From NCBI RefSeq assembly GCF_000294775.2, contig NZ_CP015507.1, positions 124,001 to 188,000 of the forward strand: a stretch of 64,000 nt of DNA. The letters run 5' to 3'. The notes under the pieces were generated by a model. That model was not told the origin of the DNA. It was given only the letters and a program-made list of their open reading frames with translations, and ran no database searches. This document shows, piece after piece, positions 43,685-51,834 of the stretch. The translations under genes and the position numbers were made by a program. The stretch is from Cytobacillus oceanisediminis 2691. Lineage in GTDB: Bacteria; Bacillota; Bacilli; Bacillales; Cytobacillaceae. Position 1 is the first letter of the stretch; each line of letters begins with the position of its first letter.

Positions 43685-44434
43685 CTATTTGATTAGTTCT
43701 TGTAAGTGGAAGTTTCCTTCTCTTCTGTATGCTTCAGCAAGGGCAAAATGCCCATGAGTTGCCAGACCATGATAAACATGAACAGCTTTGTCTAACACTC
43801 TATGCATTGCTCTTCCTTTTTCTTGATGGTTTTTTAATTGGGAATAACCAGGTGATAAAATTTCTACTGTTTTGGAATCAAGAATATCATCAAAATGCAT
43901 ACCGCTAAATTCCATTTGACTTTCAAGCATGTCCATTGCCTTTTCTTTTTTCTCCCAAACTTGAGAAATATCAACGACAGTATTTGGGTGATGAGGTGTC
44001 ATGTAGTAGATGGTCGGAATGGGGTGTGGGGATAAACCGGGAGTTTCTTCTAATGCGAAATCTCTGCTTGCAAGTGCAATAGATTCAAGCAAAAGGGTCA
44101 TAGCTGGTCTACGGTCAGGATCTAAATCATGGAAGGAATGCTCTGGATCTTGGGTGATAATAATATCTGGCTTAACTTCACGTATCAACTTAATCAACTT
44201 AATTTTGGACTCCTTACTTAAATCCACAGTCCCATATTCAAAATTCAAGAAAGAAATCTTGACCCCCAATATCTCTGCAGCATTTCTAACTTGGGGCTGG
44301 CTTGTTTCCCTGCAAAGCATAATGCTAGCATATGACTCTCCCCCATTTAAAACATTTTTAGCTAATGCTCCACCGCATTCAACTACTTCCATACCATAAA
44401 CACCAAGAAATAAAATTTTTTTACCTTTTGACAT
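43685..44434 (-). CDS. PIG-L/LmbE-like protein with altered metal motif
   Basis: A 249-residue protein with the overall PIG-L deacetylase fold pattern: an ILFLGxYGMEVVECGGALAK opening, DIIITQDPEHSFHDLDPDRR in the middle and a Pro-rich YYMTPHHP segment. PIG-L enzymes remove N-acetyl groups with a zinc held by AHPDD plus a later His. Here the AHPDD position reads GVYGM (residues 11-15), so the His and Asp ligands appear lost, while the HSFHD segment remains. Catalysis is therefore doubtful, or a different metal site is used. It heads the operon with the ABC importer and reductase-like protein, behind a GGGTAT-containing site. ATG follows AAAGGAGG. Confidence 0.75.
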   Translation of the reverse strand: MSKGKKILFLGVYGMEVVECGGALAKNVLNGGESYASIMLCRETSQPQVRNAAEILGVKISFLNFEYGTVDLSKESKIKLIKLIREVKPDIIITQDPEHSFHDLDPDRRPAMTLLLESIALASRDFALEETPGLSPHPIPTIYYMTPHHPNTVVDISQVWEKKEKAMDMLESQMEFSGMHFDDILDSKTVEILSPGYSQLKNHQEKGRAMHRVLDKAVHVYHGLATHGHFALAEAYRREGNFHLQELIK

Positions 44435-44463
44435 TACCTTACCTCCTTTTAATGTTCAGTACA

Positions 44464-44488
44464 GTACCCCGCTATCGTATATTGGGTA
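44464..44488. promoter_or_regulatory. Possible copper-sensor site in the divergent region
   Basis: GTACCCC at the left and GGGTAT at the right form a widely spaced inverted pair. It lies 30 bp before the PIG-L-like gene and upstream of the cupredoxin gene at 44632. The spacing is wider than in the other CsoR-like sites, so this is tentative. Confidence 0.35.
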
Positions 44489-44631
44489 TTAAAAACTATA
44501 ATAATACTGAATTATCATTTTGTAAATAGAGAATTTTTAGAAAATTATTTATTTTTAGTATTCGGATATTTTTTGGCATGGCTTGTTTACTGTTTACATA
44601 TCATGTAGCAAATAAAGAGGAGTTGATAATT

Positions 44632-45549
44632 TTGGGAATATACCAGTTATTTGTTCTAACAACAATAGCTTCTTCGGCTATCGCAGCCATTATTCTATCC
44701 ATAAAATTCAGACACAAATTATCAAAAATGCAAGCAATGGTTATCACAATGGCAATGGGAATGAATATAGGTTTAACAGCCGGAGTCTTGTTTGGAACAT
44801 ATTATCAAGGAGATTTGTATACTTCTACATTGGTTTCTGCTGGAATTGGGGTTATTGCAGGATCAGCTAGCGGAATAGCATTTGGTATCCTTCCTTCATT
44901 AGAAGGGTTTATGTCAGGTTTAATGGGGGGAATGATGGGAGCCATGCTTGGTGAAATGGTTTCCCAGAATCAAGCTTTCACCATGTTAAATATTTTACTC
45001 ACTCTGACAACAAGTTCACTATTACTATATAATATCCTATCAGCAAAGAGCTCTATTGATGAAAAAAAATGGTTTTTAAAGCCTGTTTTAACTTTTGTCC
45101 TTCTTTTTTCCATTCTTTACTTTGGAAATCAGCTAGATAAAAGCAAAGCCTTCTCTAACTTTAGCTCTTCACAGGCTGGGCAGGATCATAGTGAGCATGG
45201 AAATACTAAAAACTTGAATGCTAATGAAATCGTTTTAACTGTTCATCCTTCAAAGTTTTCCTATGACCCTTCAGAAATAACGCTTAAAAAAGATAAGGAA
45301 GCTTCTCTTATATTAAAAAATCTTGATAATACGGATCATGACATTGAAATAAAGGAAATAGCTATTAAGACTGAAAACAATCAACATGGTAACCATGGCA
45401 CTGCGCAGGCTGATTTTCATCTCCATGCATCTGGAAAAAGTGAAGCCACTCTGACATTTACACCTCTTAAGTCTGGGGTATTTGAATTCTATTGTTCTAT
45501 TCCTGGTCATAAAGAAAATGGTATGATAGGTACAATTACAGTAAATTGA
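44632..45549 (+). CDS. Membrane protein with C-terminal cupredoxin domain
   Basis: The product has 305 residues. The N-terminal half has about five membrane helices, including a Gly/Met-rich stretch (FMSGLMGGMMGAMLGEMV). The C-terminal 105 residues form an extracytoplasmic cupredoxin domain with type-1 copper ligands: His in NTDHDIEIK, then Cys, His and Met in FYCSIPGHKENGM. It probably binds copper outside the membrane, perhaps passing it on through the Met-rich helices. TTG 44632 is preferred because GAGGAG lies ahead; an in-frame ATG at 44578 lacks a site. It is divergent from the PIG-L/ABC operon and ends at a strong terminator. Confidence 0.85.
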   Translation: MGIYQLFVLTTIASSAIAAIILSIKFRHKLSKMQAMVITMAMGMNIGLTAGVLFGTYYQGDLYTSTLVSAGIGVIAGSASGIAFGILPSLEGFMSGLMGGMMGAMLGEMVSQNQAFTMLNILLTLTTSSLLLYNILSAKSSIDEKKWFLKPVLTFVLLFSILYFGNQLDKSKAFSNFSSSQAGQDHSEHGNTKNLNANEIVLTVHPSKFSYDPSEITLKKDKEASLILKNLDNTDHDIEIKEIAIKTENNQHGNHGTAQADFHLHASGKSEATLTFTPLKSGVFEFYCSIPGHKENGMIGTITVN

Positions 45550-45592
45550 GAAAGGCCATCCCTTCTGCATTGCAGAGGGATGGCTTTTCTTT
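45550..45592 (+). terminator. Terminator after the cupredoxin gene
   Basis: AAAGGCCATCCCTT pairs with AGGGATGGCTTTTC around a short loop, followed by TTT. It lies directly after the stop. Confidence 0.9.
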
Positions 45593-45795
45593 TACCATTT
45601 TCAAATTAGAATGTTCAATTTACTTTTACATTATGATATCATTCATTTTTGGAATTGCTCTTTATCTGCATCTCGATAATTTTTGTGCTTTTTTATGTAC
45701 ACAACCAATAAAACCACACATGTATATTCATCTGCAACATTCTCAAAATGCACAAAAATTTACTATTAAAGCATTAAATTTCCTCGACAATTCTA

Positions 45796-46530
45796 TTAAA
45801 GACTCCAGTACGTAATGGTATCAAGTACCCCAATTATAAGCATTATGATACCTGTAATTTTTTGAACAATAGCCCCTATTCTTCTCCCCTTTTTCAAAAA
45901 CTTCCCTCCTAGCTCTAGATACCAAATCAGAAATACAGAAATAATTAGAGGAAGAGAAGTCCCTATTGCAAAGATTGGAGGCAATATCATCCCATAATTT
46001 ACTGAGAGTGCCATTGGCATCAGAGTGACAAAGAATAACACAAACATTGTAGGACAAAAACCAAGGCTAAAACTAACTCCCATAAAGAAGGCTCCAAATC
46101 TCCCTTCCTTTTGAAAGCTCTTAAAAAAATCCCCTAGTGATATTGATTTCCTGAATTTAATGAACCCCAGTAAGAATAAACCGATCAAAATAAACATTGG
46201 TCCAATAATTCTCCTTATCCAAGGAAAATAAACGGTCAAAGAAGTCTTAATTTCACTGCCGAATATCCAAACTAATAAACCAAAACCAGAAAATACAGCT
46301 ATTTTACCCAACGTAAAATACAAAACTTCTTTCCAAGCGATATTTTTTTGTATAGACCTGCTTCCATATAATGTAATGGCCCCCAAATTCCCGGTGAATT
46401 GACAGGGTGCCAATGCCCCTACAAGTCCCAATATAAAAGCTGATATTATGGGAATGTCTTTAGTGCTCAAACCAATATTAATTAAAGGCTGGCTAAAAAA
46501 GTTGCTTATTATGCTGAAAAATTCATACAT
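45796..46530 (-). CDS. CcdA/DsbD-like membrane protein
   Basis: A 244-residue protein with about six helices and the two half-repeat cysteine sites of the DsbD/CcdA/UreH-like group: GLVGALAPCQFTGN in the first half and GFCPTMFVLFF in the second. CcdA-type proteins move electrons across the membrane, while related members handle copper or nickel. In this copper-rich neighbourhood either role is possible. The ATG at 46530 with AGGGG ahead is preferred; an in-frame ATG at 46608 would add an unlikely 26-residue leader. It is convergent with the cupredoxin gene. Confidence 0.78.
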   Translation of the reverse strand: MYEFFSIISNFFSQPLINIGLSTKDIPIISAFILGLVGALAPCQFTGNLGAITLYGSRSIQKNIAWKEVLYFTLGKIAVFSGFGLLVWIFGSEIKTSLTVYFPWIRRIIGPMFILIGLFLLGFIKFRKSISLGDFFKSFQKEGRFGAFFMGVSFSLGFCPTMFVLFFVTLMPMALSVNYGMILPPIFAIGTSLPLIISVFLIWYLELGGKFLKKGRRIGAIVQKITGIIMLIIGVLDTITYWSL

Positions 46531-46864
46531 TTTTAATACCCCTATTCTTGTATGACAATGCCAAATCCATTTGCTGAAAAAAATGAAAATCCTATTTTGT
46601 TCACTCATTATTCATAACATTTAATTATGAAGATTTTATGAAGAAACACAATATTTAAGGTATTTATAGAAAAAGGAAAAGTAACCTCCTGTGTCTTTAA
46701 ACGAATTTTATTTTTTACTAATAGAGTGGGGGGTTATGTGTTGAAAAAAATATCGTAATATAATTAAAAAAGCCGATCTTTGAATGTTCAAAAATCAGCT
46801 TCAATCTTTCTAAAAGAAATGTGTAGATGAAAAAATGCAGCCTATCAGCAGTTAAGGATATAAA
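46531..46864. other. Intergenic stretch between the CcdA-like and spoIIP genes
   Basis: No gene is seen in this 334-bp stretch. It holds the spoIIP terminator (46768-46803) and A/T-rich sequence upstream of the CcdA-like gene. Confidence 0.5.
46768..46803 (-). terminator. Terminator after spoIIP
   Basis: On the minus strand AAGCTGAT pairs with ATCGGCTT (one G-T pair) and the stem continues through an A/T part, followed by TTTTT. It lies about 60 bp after the spoIIP stop. Confidence 0.65.
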
Positions 46865-48025
46865 TCATCCTTCATTTCCGCTTACTTCCTCAGCGTCCCA
46901 ATAATATTCACTGAAAATCTCCGCAAACGCTTCAATAGAATGATCAAGTTCAGTGTTGTTATTTTCTACTCCCCCAAACTCAAGCAGCATGGACTGGCTG
47001 GAAAGGTCTTGGTTATAAACTCCGTTCCCATCGTCTTTTGTTTTAATAAATACACCTCTGCTAATCCCTGGATACTTTTCTTCTAGTTTTTTGTTTAATT
47101 CTTTAGCTAATGCAAGGTTCCTTTCGTAGTTTATATTTTCCTTCCCGACTATAAAAAATAATCTTGCAAATGGCTTACCGTTTATCATAGTAGTTGTTAG
47201 TTTCTTTGGCTGGGAGTCTCTGTGAATATCAATAAGATAATTAATGGAAGAGTTTTGGGCCATTACCTCTTTTACTGTTTCTCTTGATAGAGCATAAGAA
47301 TAATTATAATTCCAATTTTTCTTTTTCAATTCTTCTGTAACATTAGATGTACTATGATTTGCTCCTATCCCTCGTTTCATTAACTCTTCTTTCAGCTTTT
47401 TACCCACGGCTATAATATTTTTACTTTCATTTAAACTTACAGCTTCATTAGCCGTTTTTTTTCCGGGAAGTAAAGGCAAAAAGGCCTCCCAGCTGTGTGA
47501 ATGATAAATATACGCAACATCTTTTCCGGTTTTAGGGATTGGTGAAGCTCCCTTTTCTTCTGTACCTTTTGGTTGATCTTGGTCTTTTTCTGCCTGCTCT
47601 TTCTCTTTCAACAGCATCTCCAACGGTGGAGCTGATTCAATAGGCAACGTGGTAAGGTCTGTTCCGAGACCTGCAATGGCAATTTCGGTGTTAAAAGTAG
47701 AGAATCCAGGTATTTCTCTGCCAAGAAAAGTCCGAATGTCTTCTGGCCAAATATTTGTAAAGGTGTGAAATACAACTTGGGAAATGGAGGGCTCTTCTTC
47801 TTCCTTAATACTTGATTTTAGCGGACCTATTTCAGTAGACATTAGCCTTAGAAAGAAATTAGTATGCACTTTTTCACTAGTAGCTGTTATTATGGAAGAA
47901 TTTAATCTTTCTTTTAAATCAAGAAAGTTTATAAAAAATGAAATACTAAAAATCAAGAAAAATAGAGATAAATAAATCCAGTGAACTCGTATAAACAAAA
48001 TAGATGTATTCTTCCTTTCTTTCAT
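46865..48025 (-). CDS. spoIIP: Stage II sporulation protein P homologue (cell-wall hydrolase)
   Basis: A 386-residue SpoIIP-type peptidoglycan amidase/endopeptidase: one N-terminal membrane helix (about 14-31), a linker, then the catalytic domain with zinc ligands in VAYIYHSHSWEAFLP and IDIHRDSQ and the catalytic Glu in MLLEFGGVENN. SpoIIP works with SpoIID and SpoIIM in thinning septal peptidoglycan during engulfment. The gene stands alone here, away from the usual gpr-spoIIP locus, so it is probably an extra copy carried with metal genes. ATG follows GGAGGGG. Its presence points to an endospore-forming host. Confidence 0.93.
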   Translation of the reverse strand: MKERKNTSILFIRVHWIYLSLFFLIFSISFFINFLDLKERLNSSIITATSEKVHTNFFLRLMSTEIGPLKSSIKEEEEPSISQVVFHTFTNIWPEDIRTFLGREIPGFSTFNTEIAIAGLGTDLTTLPIESAPPLEMLLKEKEQAEKDQDQPKGTEEKGASPIPKTGKDVAYIYHSHSWEAFLPLLPGKKTANEAVSLNESKNIIAVGKKLKEELMKRGIGANHSTSNVTEELKKKNWNYNYSYALSRETVKEVMAQNSSINYLIDIHRDSQPKKLTTTMINGKPFARLFFIVGKENINYERNLALAKELNKKLEEKYPGISRGVFIKTKDDGNGVYNQDLSSQSMLLEFGGVENNNTELDHSIEAFAEIFSEYYWDAEEVSGNEG

Positions 48026-48185
48026 TTGTACCCCTCCGTTCTATTTATTCTGTTTTCTACTCAGAATATATGAACAGAAGAAGGATAATAGAATAGAATC
48101 TAGGAAGAACTTTTAGATCTAATAGAGTTTGTATTTTTTCACTGTGATGAGCGGGCTTTTCATTTTGATTTCAATTCATACAAAC

Positions 48186-48213
48186 AAAAACAGGCACCTC
48201 AGGTGCCTGTTTA
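48186..48213 (-). terminator. Terminator after the copper-storage protein gene
   Basis: AACAGGCACC pairs with GGTGCCTGTT around a 4-base loop; on the minus strand a TTTTTGTTTG tract follows, directly after the stop. Confidence 0.88.
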
Positions 48214-48217
48214 TTGC

Positions 48218-48547
48218 TTATTGTACCATTTGACGGCAAGCATCTGCGCATTTAAAGCAAGCATCTGCACATTTTTGACAATGTTCATGTTGATGTTTCT
48301 TGCATTCGTTTCCACATGCTTCACAAATTTCGGCACATAATTGACATATCTGTTTTATAAAGGGGCTATTGGATTGCATCGATTTTGTAGCAAAAGCACA
48401 AATATCTGCACAATCACGATCCATCCGGATACAGTCTACCATCATTTTCAAATCATCCTCGCGAAGGCATGCATCATAACAAATATTGCAGGCCTCTATA
48501 CATTCAAGACATGCCTGAATGCATTGTTCATAGGTTTGGCTATACAT
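48218..48547 (-). CDS. csp: Four-helix Cys-rich copper storage protein (Csp/DUF326)
   Basis: A 109-residue protein with about 20 cysteines placed along four amphipathic helices as CxxxC and CxxC repeats (CIQACLECIEACNICYDAC, then CQLCAEICEACGNEC, then CQKCADACFKCADAC). This pattern is the core-lining Cys array of Csp proteins, which store many Cu(I) ions in a four-helix bundle. No signal peptide is present, so it is a cytosolic Csp3-type. ATG follows AAAGGATG. It is monocistronic with a strong terminator. A row of ATGCA repeats lies before it. Confidence 0.92.
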   Translation of the reverse strand: MYSQTYEQCIQACLECIEACNICYDACLREDDLKMMVDCIRMDRDCADICAFATKSMQSNSPFIKQICQLCAEICEACGNECKKHQHEHCQKCADACFKCADACRQMVQ

Positions 48548-48612
48548 AGGATCATCCTTTCCAATATTCTAATTCATTAAATAGATTCCCCCTACTTTAA
48601 GAAAATAAACTG

Positions 48613-48637
48613 CATAAAAAATGCATAATTTTGCATA
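48613..48637 (-). promoter_or_regulatory. Phased ATGCA repeats in front of the Csp gene
   Basis: On the minus strand three ATGCA units follow each other at 10-11-bp steps. Helical phasing suggests a regulator site. Partial similarity to the TGCATATTTTCT elements to the right is noted but not firm. Confidence 0.35.
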
Positions 48638-48662
48638 GCCTCATTCAACAAAGTACTTGTAT

Positions 48663-49283
48663 TTAATTATTTGGCCCTAAAGTAAGTTTTCGGACAACCG
48701 TACCCATTAATGGAATATTATCTACTATAACTAGTCCTGATTGATCTATATTATGTAGTGTATCCCGGTTAATATTGGCTCCCCAAAGCCTAACTGTTAA
48801 TGGATTAAGCGCGTCCATTAACACTCCTGCAAGAGGGTTGCTGCTTCTCATATGCTCAATCATAAAAATCTCTCCTTCAGGCTTACATACTCTTTTAAGT
48901 TCCTTTAACCCTTTTACCGGATCAGGAACAGAGCAAAACACACAGGTTGAAACGATAGAGTCGAAAGTATTGTCAGGGAATGGAAGGACCTGGATATCAG
49001 CATTCATCAAATTCACTTTAAAATCTACTTGTAATTTTTTTTTCTTCTTCCTTGCTAAGTTGAGCATTCCTTCACTAAAATCTACGCCAGTTAAGGAATT
49101 AATATCTTTTGGATAATATTTAAGGTTTATTCCTGTTCCGATCCCTACCTCCAGAATGTCTCCTCTGACATTGGCCAATAGACTATTTCTCCATTCATCC
49201 TTAATCATCTTATCCATCCAGTCATAGAGAAGAGAAATTCTGTCATATCTTTGTATGATCACTTCATTTCTTGAAATATCCAT
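48663..49283 (-). CDS. Class I SAM-dependent methyltransferase
   Basis: A 206-residue methyltransferase with motif I DILEVGIGTGINLKYYP, TGVDFSEGML for SAM ribose binding, and the post-motif segment SCVFCSVPDPVKGLKELKRVCKPEG. The overall pattern resembles phosphatidylethanolamine N-methyltransferase/UbiE-like proteins (IEHMRSSNPLAGVLMDALNPL). The substrate is uncertain; a lipid or quinone is possible. ATG follows AGGTGAG. It lies 115 bp upstream of the Csp gene on the same strand and may share a transcript. Confidence 0.82.
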   Translation of the reverse strand: MDISRNEVIIQRYDRISLLYDWMDKMIKDEWRNSLLANVRGDILEVGIGTGINLKYYPKDINSLTGVDFSEGMLNLARKKKKKLQVDFKVNLMNADIQVLPFPDNTFDSIVSTCVFCSVPDPVKGLKELKRVCKPEGEIFMIEHMRSSNPLAGVLMDALNPLTVRLWGANINRDTLHNIDQSGLVIVDNIPLMGTVVRKLTLGPNN

Positions 49284-49582
49284 TTCTTCTCACCTATCTT
49301 TTTGAGATTAGTTTCTCAAAAAAGTATGGATTTTTAATGGATTTGAAGTCTCCATTGTAGCAGGAAATGATTAGGGGGTTTTCGGGTTATAAAAACGGTT
49401 GATCTCCTTACAAAGATGAGGAGTCTGCCTGTACTTTGTGATCCTCAAAGAATTATTTGTAAACCGATAGATATCCTTTTTAAAGAATTCACTATTATCT
49501 CTATTAAAAAAGCCGAATATATACAAGAGAAAAGGCTTGTATACATTGGCTTTGCTAATATGCTTTAAATATCTAATAACTT

Positions 49583-50457
49583 CTACTCAATTGGTGCTAG
49601 TTCACTTTCAATGATCCATTTGTGATTATCTACTTTTTCGCCGGTTGTGGTAGTAAAGTCAAGCATATAGACATTAGTTTCGGCCGCTGATTCAATGACC
49701 GCTTTTGCTCCGTCCATACCTTCCATATGATCTGCAATAAGGGTAACTTCTGTACCAGGTTTAAGAGACTCTTCCCCAGCGTTTTCAATTTCCTCATGGA
49801 TGACCCATTTATGATCTTTTACCGGCTCTTCTCCAGTCGTAGGATAATACGTAACAGAGTAAGCAGTAGTCTCATATGCTCCTGCAATGGTTGCTAGCGC
49901 ACCTTTCATGCCTGGCATATGATCTGCTTCAATTATGGCCTGACTGCCGATTTCAAAAGCTGGATTCTCAGCTTCTTCAAGTTTATCAGGAACGTCACCT
50001 GAACTTGACATTGTCTCAGCAAAATGAACTTCAATTGTTTCTTTGATTTCTAAAGCATTAAGGCGCACTTCATTAAGCAGTCCTTCGATCTCTTCCGAGG
50101 AAACATTTGGTTTGTCTGTATTTTTAGTTATGGCCTCTAAATGCTTTTCCGTAGCGTTTAAACGATTAAGTAGATCGTCAATTTCTTCTTTATATTCCTT
50201 GTATCTCTCTACCTCTTCAGCAGATAAAGGGGTTCTTCAAGGGATGCTCTAATTCCCTTTATCTTAACGATAATAGCATTCACTTTTTTGTCTATTTTAG
50301 CTAGATTTTTCTCAAAGTTCGATTCAGCTTTAACTTGTGCACTGTTTTGCATTTTGACTCCCATATTGTGGGCATCTGCAGAAACTCCCCCAGCTGAAAA
50401 AACGATTCCGAGCGATGCCAAACCTAATCCTGATATTTTTAAAATTTTGTTGGTCAT
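49583..50457 (-). pseudogene. Frameshifted DUF1541 protein gene
   Basis: Two frames make one gene. The first (50457-50209) has a signal peptide (KISGLGLASLGIVFSAGGVSA) and a helical linker, and stops shortly after SLEEPL. In the next frame the same helix continues smoothly (SAEEVERYKEYKEEIDDLL) and runs into two DUF1541 domains ending at 49583. A single-base change at a CCCC run near 50228 would restore a protein of about 290 residues. It may be a true pseudogene, a sequencing error, or a slippage site. The DUF1541 part is very like the lipoprotein at 28804. A CsoR-like site lies upstream. Confidence 0.82.
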
Positions 50458-50483
50458 TGTCTTCCTCCTTTAAATTATTTGAC

Positions 50484-50498
50484 ATGGGTATATACCTC
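50484..50498 (-). promoter_or_regulatory. CsoR-like site in front of the frameshifted DUF1541 gene
   Basis: ATGGGTATATACC contains the palindrome GGTATATACC and shares CATGGGTATA with the site before copA. It lies 27 bp before the start codon. Confidence 0.45.
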
Positions 50499-50608
50499 CT
50501 AAAGGGTTATTAAAACATTTGGTTTCCCAAACCAAATTAAGAGAAGCTGCAATGTTACATTATTATTTACTATTTGGTTACTAAGACTCCACAATTATTG
50601 ACTTAACA

Positions 50609-50647
50609 AAGAGAAAGCAGCCTAAATCACTATGCGATTTAGGCTGC
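50609..50647 (-). terminator. Terminator after the zinc-binding lipoprotein gene
   Basis: GCAGCCTAAATC pairs with GATTTAGGCTGC around a 7-base loop; on the minus strand TTTCTCTTTG follows. It lies about 80 bp after the stop. Confidence 0.85.
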
Positions 50648-50725
50648 AAATTAATACATGTTTTTATCCATTACAAAAATGGAACTAATTAGAAAGGGCT
50701 TTATTCAAAGCTGGTTTGATATCCT

Positions 50726-51700
50726 TTACTTATTATTTAATGCTTGTTTTAAGGTTTCAATATTTTTATTCATTAAGCTTATATAGTCTTCATTATTTTG
50801 AATATCTTCTTCTGTTAATGATTCTAAATTATGAAGAGTCAGAGTTTCTGCACCGAGTTCTCTTTTTATCACCTCAGCAACCCGATTCTCGACATTTTGC
50901 TCGAATAGGATATAATTTAATTCAGCATTTTCAGCGGTCTTAATGATTTCTTCGAGCTTTTTTTGAGAAGGTTCAGCACTAGGAGAAAGGCCGCTAATTC
51001 CTATTTGCTTTAAGCCATATGCATCTTCCCAATAACCGTATGCAGAATGGGCGACGATGAAGGTTTTATTTTGTGATTCGTTGACCATGCTTTCAAAGTT
51101 AGAATCTACTGTTTCTAAGTTATTTTTGAGAGCCTGGAAGTTCTTTTCAAAGTAATCTTGCTGGCTAGGATCAATTTTGATTAATGCATTCTTTATATTT
51201 CCCGCAAGCTGCACGGACCTGCCTGGGTCAAGCCAAACATGAGGATCAACATCATCTCCTTCTTCACCAGCATGCTCCTCATTATTTTCCTCTTCATGTT
51301 GTGCATCTTCAGAGGATTCTGAAGCACCAATTAAAGGAATTCCTTCTGATGCTTTTACAATGGCTGTATCTTCATTTTTCACGGCATTAATGACCGCATC
51401 GGCAAACCCTTCTATTCCGGTTCCTAAATAGATAAATGCATCCCCCTCTGCTATTTTGACCATGGTTTTAGTTGTAGGTTCAAAGGAATGAGCATCCGAT
51501 CCTGCAGGAACAATATTTTCCACTTGTACTAACTCCCCTCCAATTTTTTCAACAAAATCCTTGAGCGGAAAAATTGTTGTGTAAATTTTTATCTTCTCAT
51601 CATCTGTTTGAATGTTTTTGTCCTCTTGAGTTGCTTTACTGCATCCCCCAAGGACTAAAATGCCGATGGCAAACAGTATTAGCCAAATTAATTTATACAA
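50726..51700 (-). CDS. znuA: Zinc ABC transporter binding lipoprotein (ZnuA/AdcA-like)
   Basis: A 324-residue cluster 9 binding protein with a lipobox (VLGGCS). Metal ligands are visible: His in GSDAHSFEPT, His in DPHVWLDP, His in VAHSAYGYW and the late acidic ligand region. An acidic/His loop (QHEEENNEEHAGEEGDD) just before DPHVWL is the hallmark of zinc-type ZnuA. The start is TTG behind AGGAGG. No permease or ATPase gene accompanies it, so it must use a transporter encoded elsewhere. A good Zur-type box lies 22-42 bp upstream, so zinc-starvation control is likely, perhaps when exporters deplete zinc. Confidence 0.92.
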   Translation of the reverse strand: MYKLIWLILFAIGILVLGGCSKATQEDKNIQTDDEKIKIYTTIFPLKDFVEKIGGELVQVENIVPAGSDAHSFEPTTKTMVKIAEGDAFIYLGTGIEGFADAVINAVKNEDTAIVKASEGIPLIGASESSEDAQHEEENNEEHAGEEGDDVDPHVWLDPGRSVQLAGNIKNALIKIDPSQQDYFEKNFQALKNNLETVDSNFESMVNESQNKTFIVAHSAYGYWEDAYGLKQIGISGLSPSAEPSQKKLEEIIKTAENAELNYILFEQNVENRVAEVIKRELGAETLTLHNLESLTEEDIQNNEDYISLMNKNIETLKQALNNK

Positions 51701-51721
51701 AGTGCTTCCTCCTATGATGTT

Positions 51722-51742
51722 AAATAGTAACCGTTACGATTT
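51722..51742 (-). promoter_or_regulatory. Zur-type box in front of znuA
   Basis: On the minus strand the 21-bp site reads AAATCGTAAC, G, GTTACTATTT. It is an inverted repeat matching the Bacillus Zur box at nearly all positions. Confidence 0.75.
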
Positions 51743-51781
51743 GTATTCTATAAAAAAGTAACTAAAAAGACAATATACCTT

Positions 51782-51804
51782 CTAAAATATGCAGAAAATA
51801 TGAA
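51782..51804 (-). promoter_or_regulatory. Phased A/T element between ltaS-like and znuA genes
   Basis: On the minus strand CATATTTTCTGCATATTTTA holds two CATATTTT units ten bases apart. It is nearly the same as the element at 29492 before the DUF1541 gene. Confidence 0.45.
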
Positions 51805-51805
51805 T

Positions 51806-51830
51806 AAAAAAGGGGGGGCATCCCCCCCTG
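51806..51830 (-). terminator. Terminator after the LTA synthase gene
   Basis: AGGGGGGG pairs with CCCCCCCT around two or three bases, with TTTTTT following on the minus strand, five bases after the stop. Confidence 0.88.
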
Positions 51831-51834
51831 AATT

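Noticed and set aside
49284..49582. A gene between the methyltransferase and DUF1541 genes
   Set aside because: Only short, unsupported frames are present; the stretch looks non-coding.
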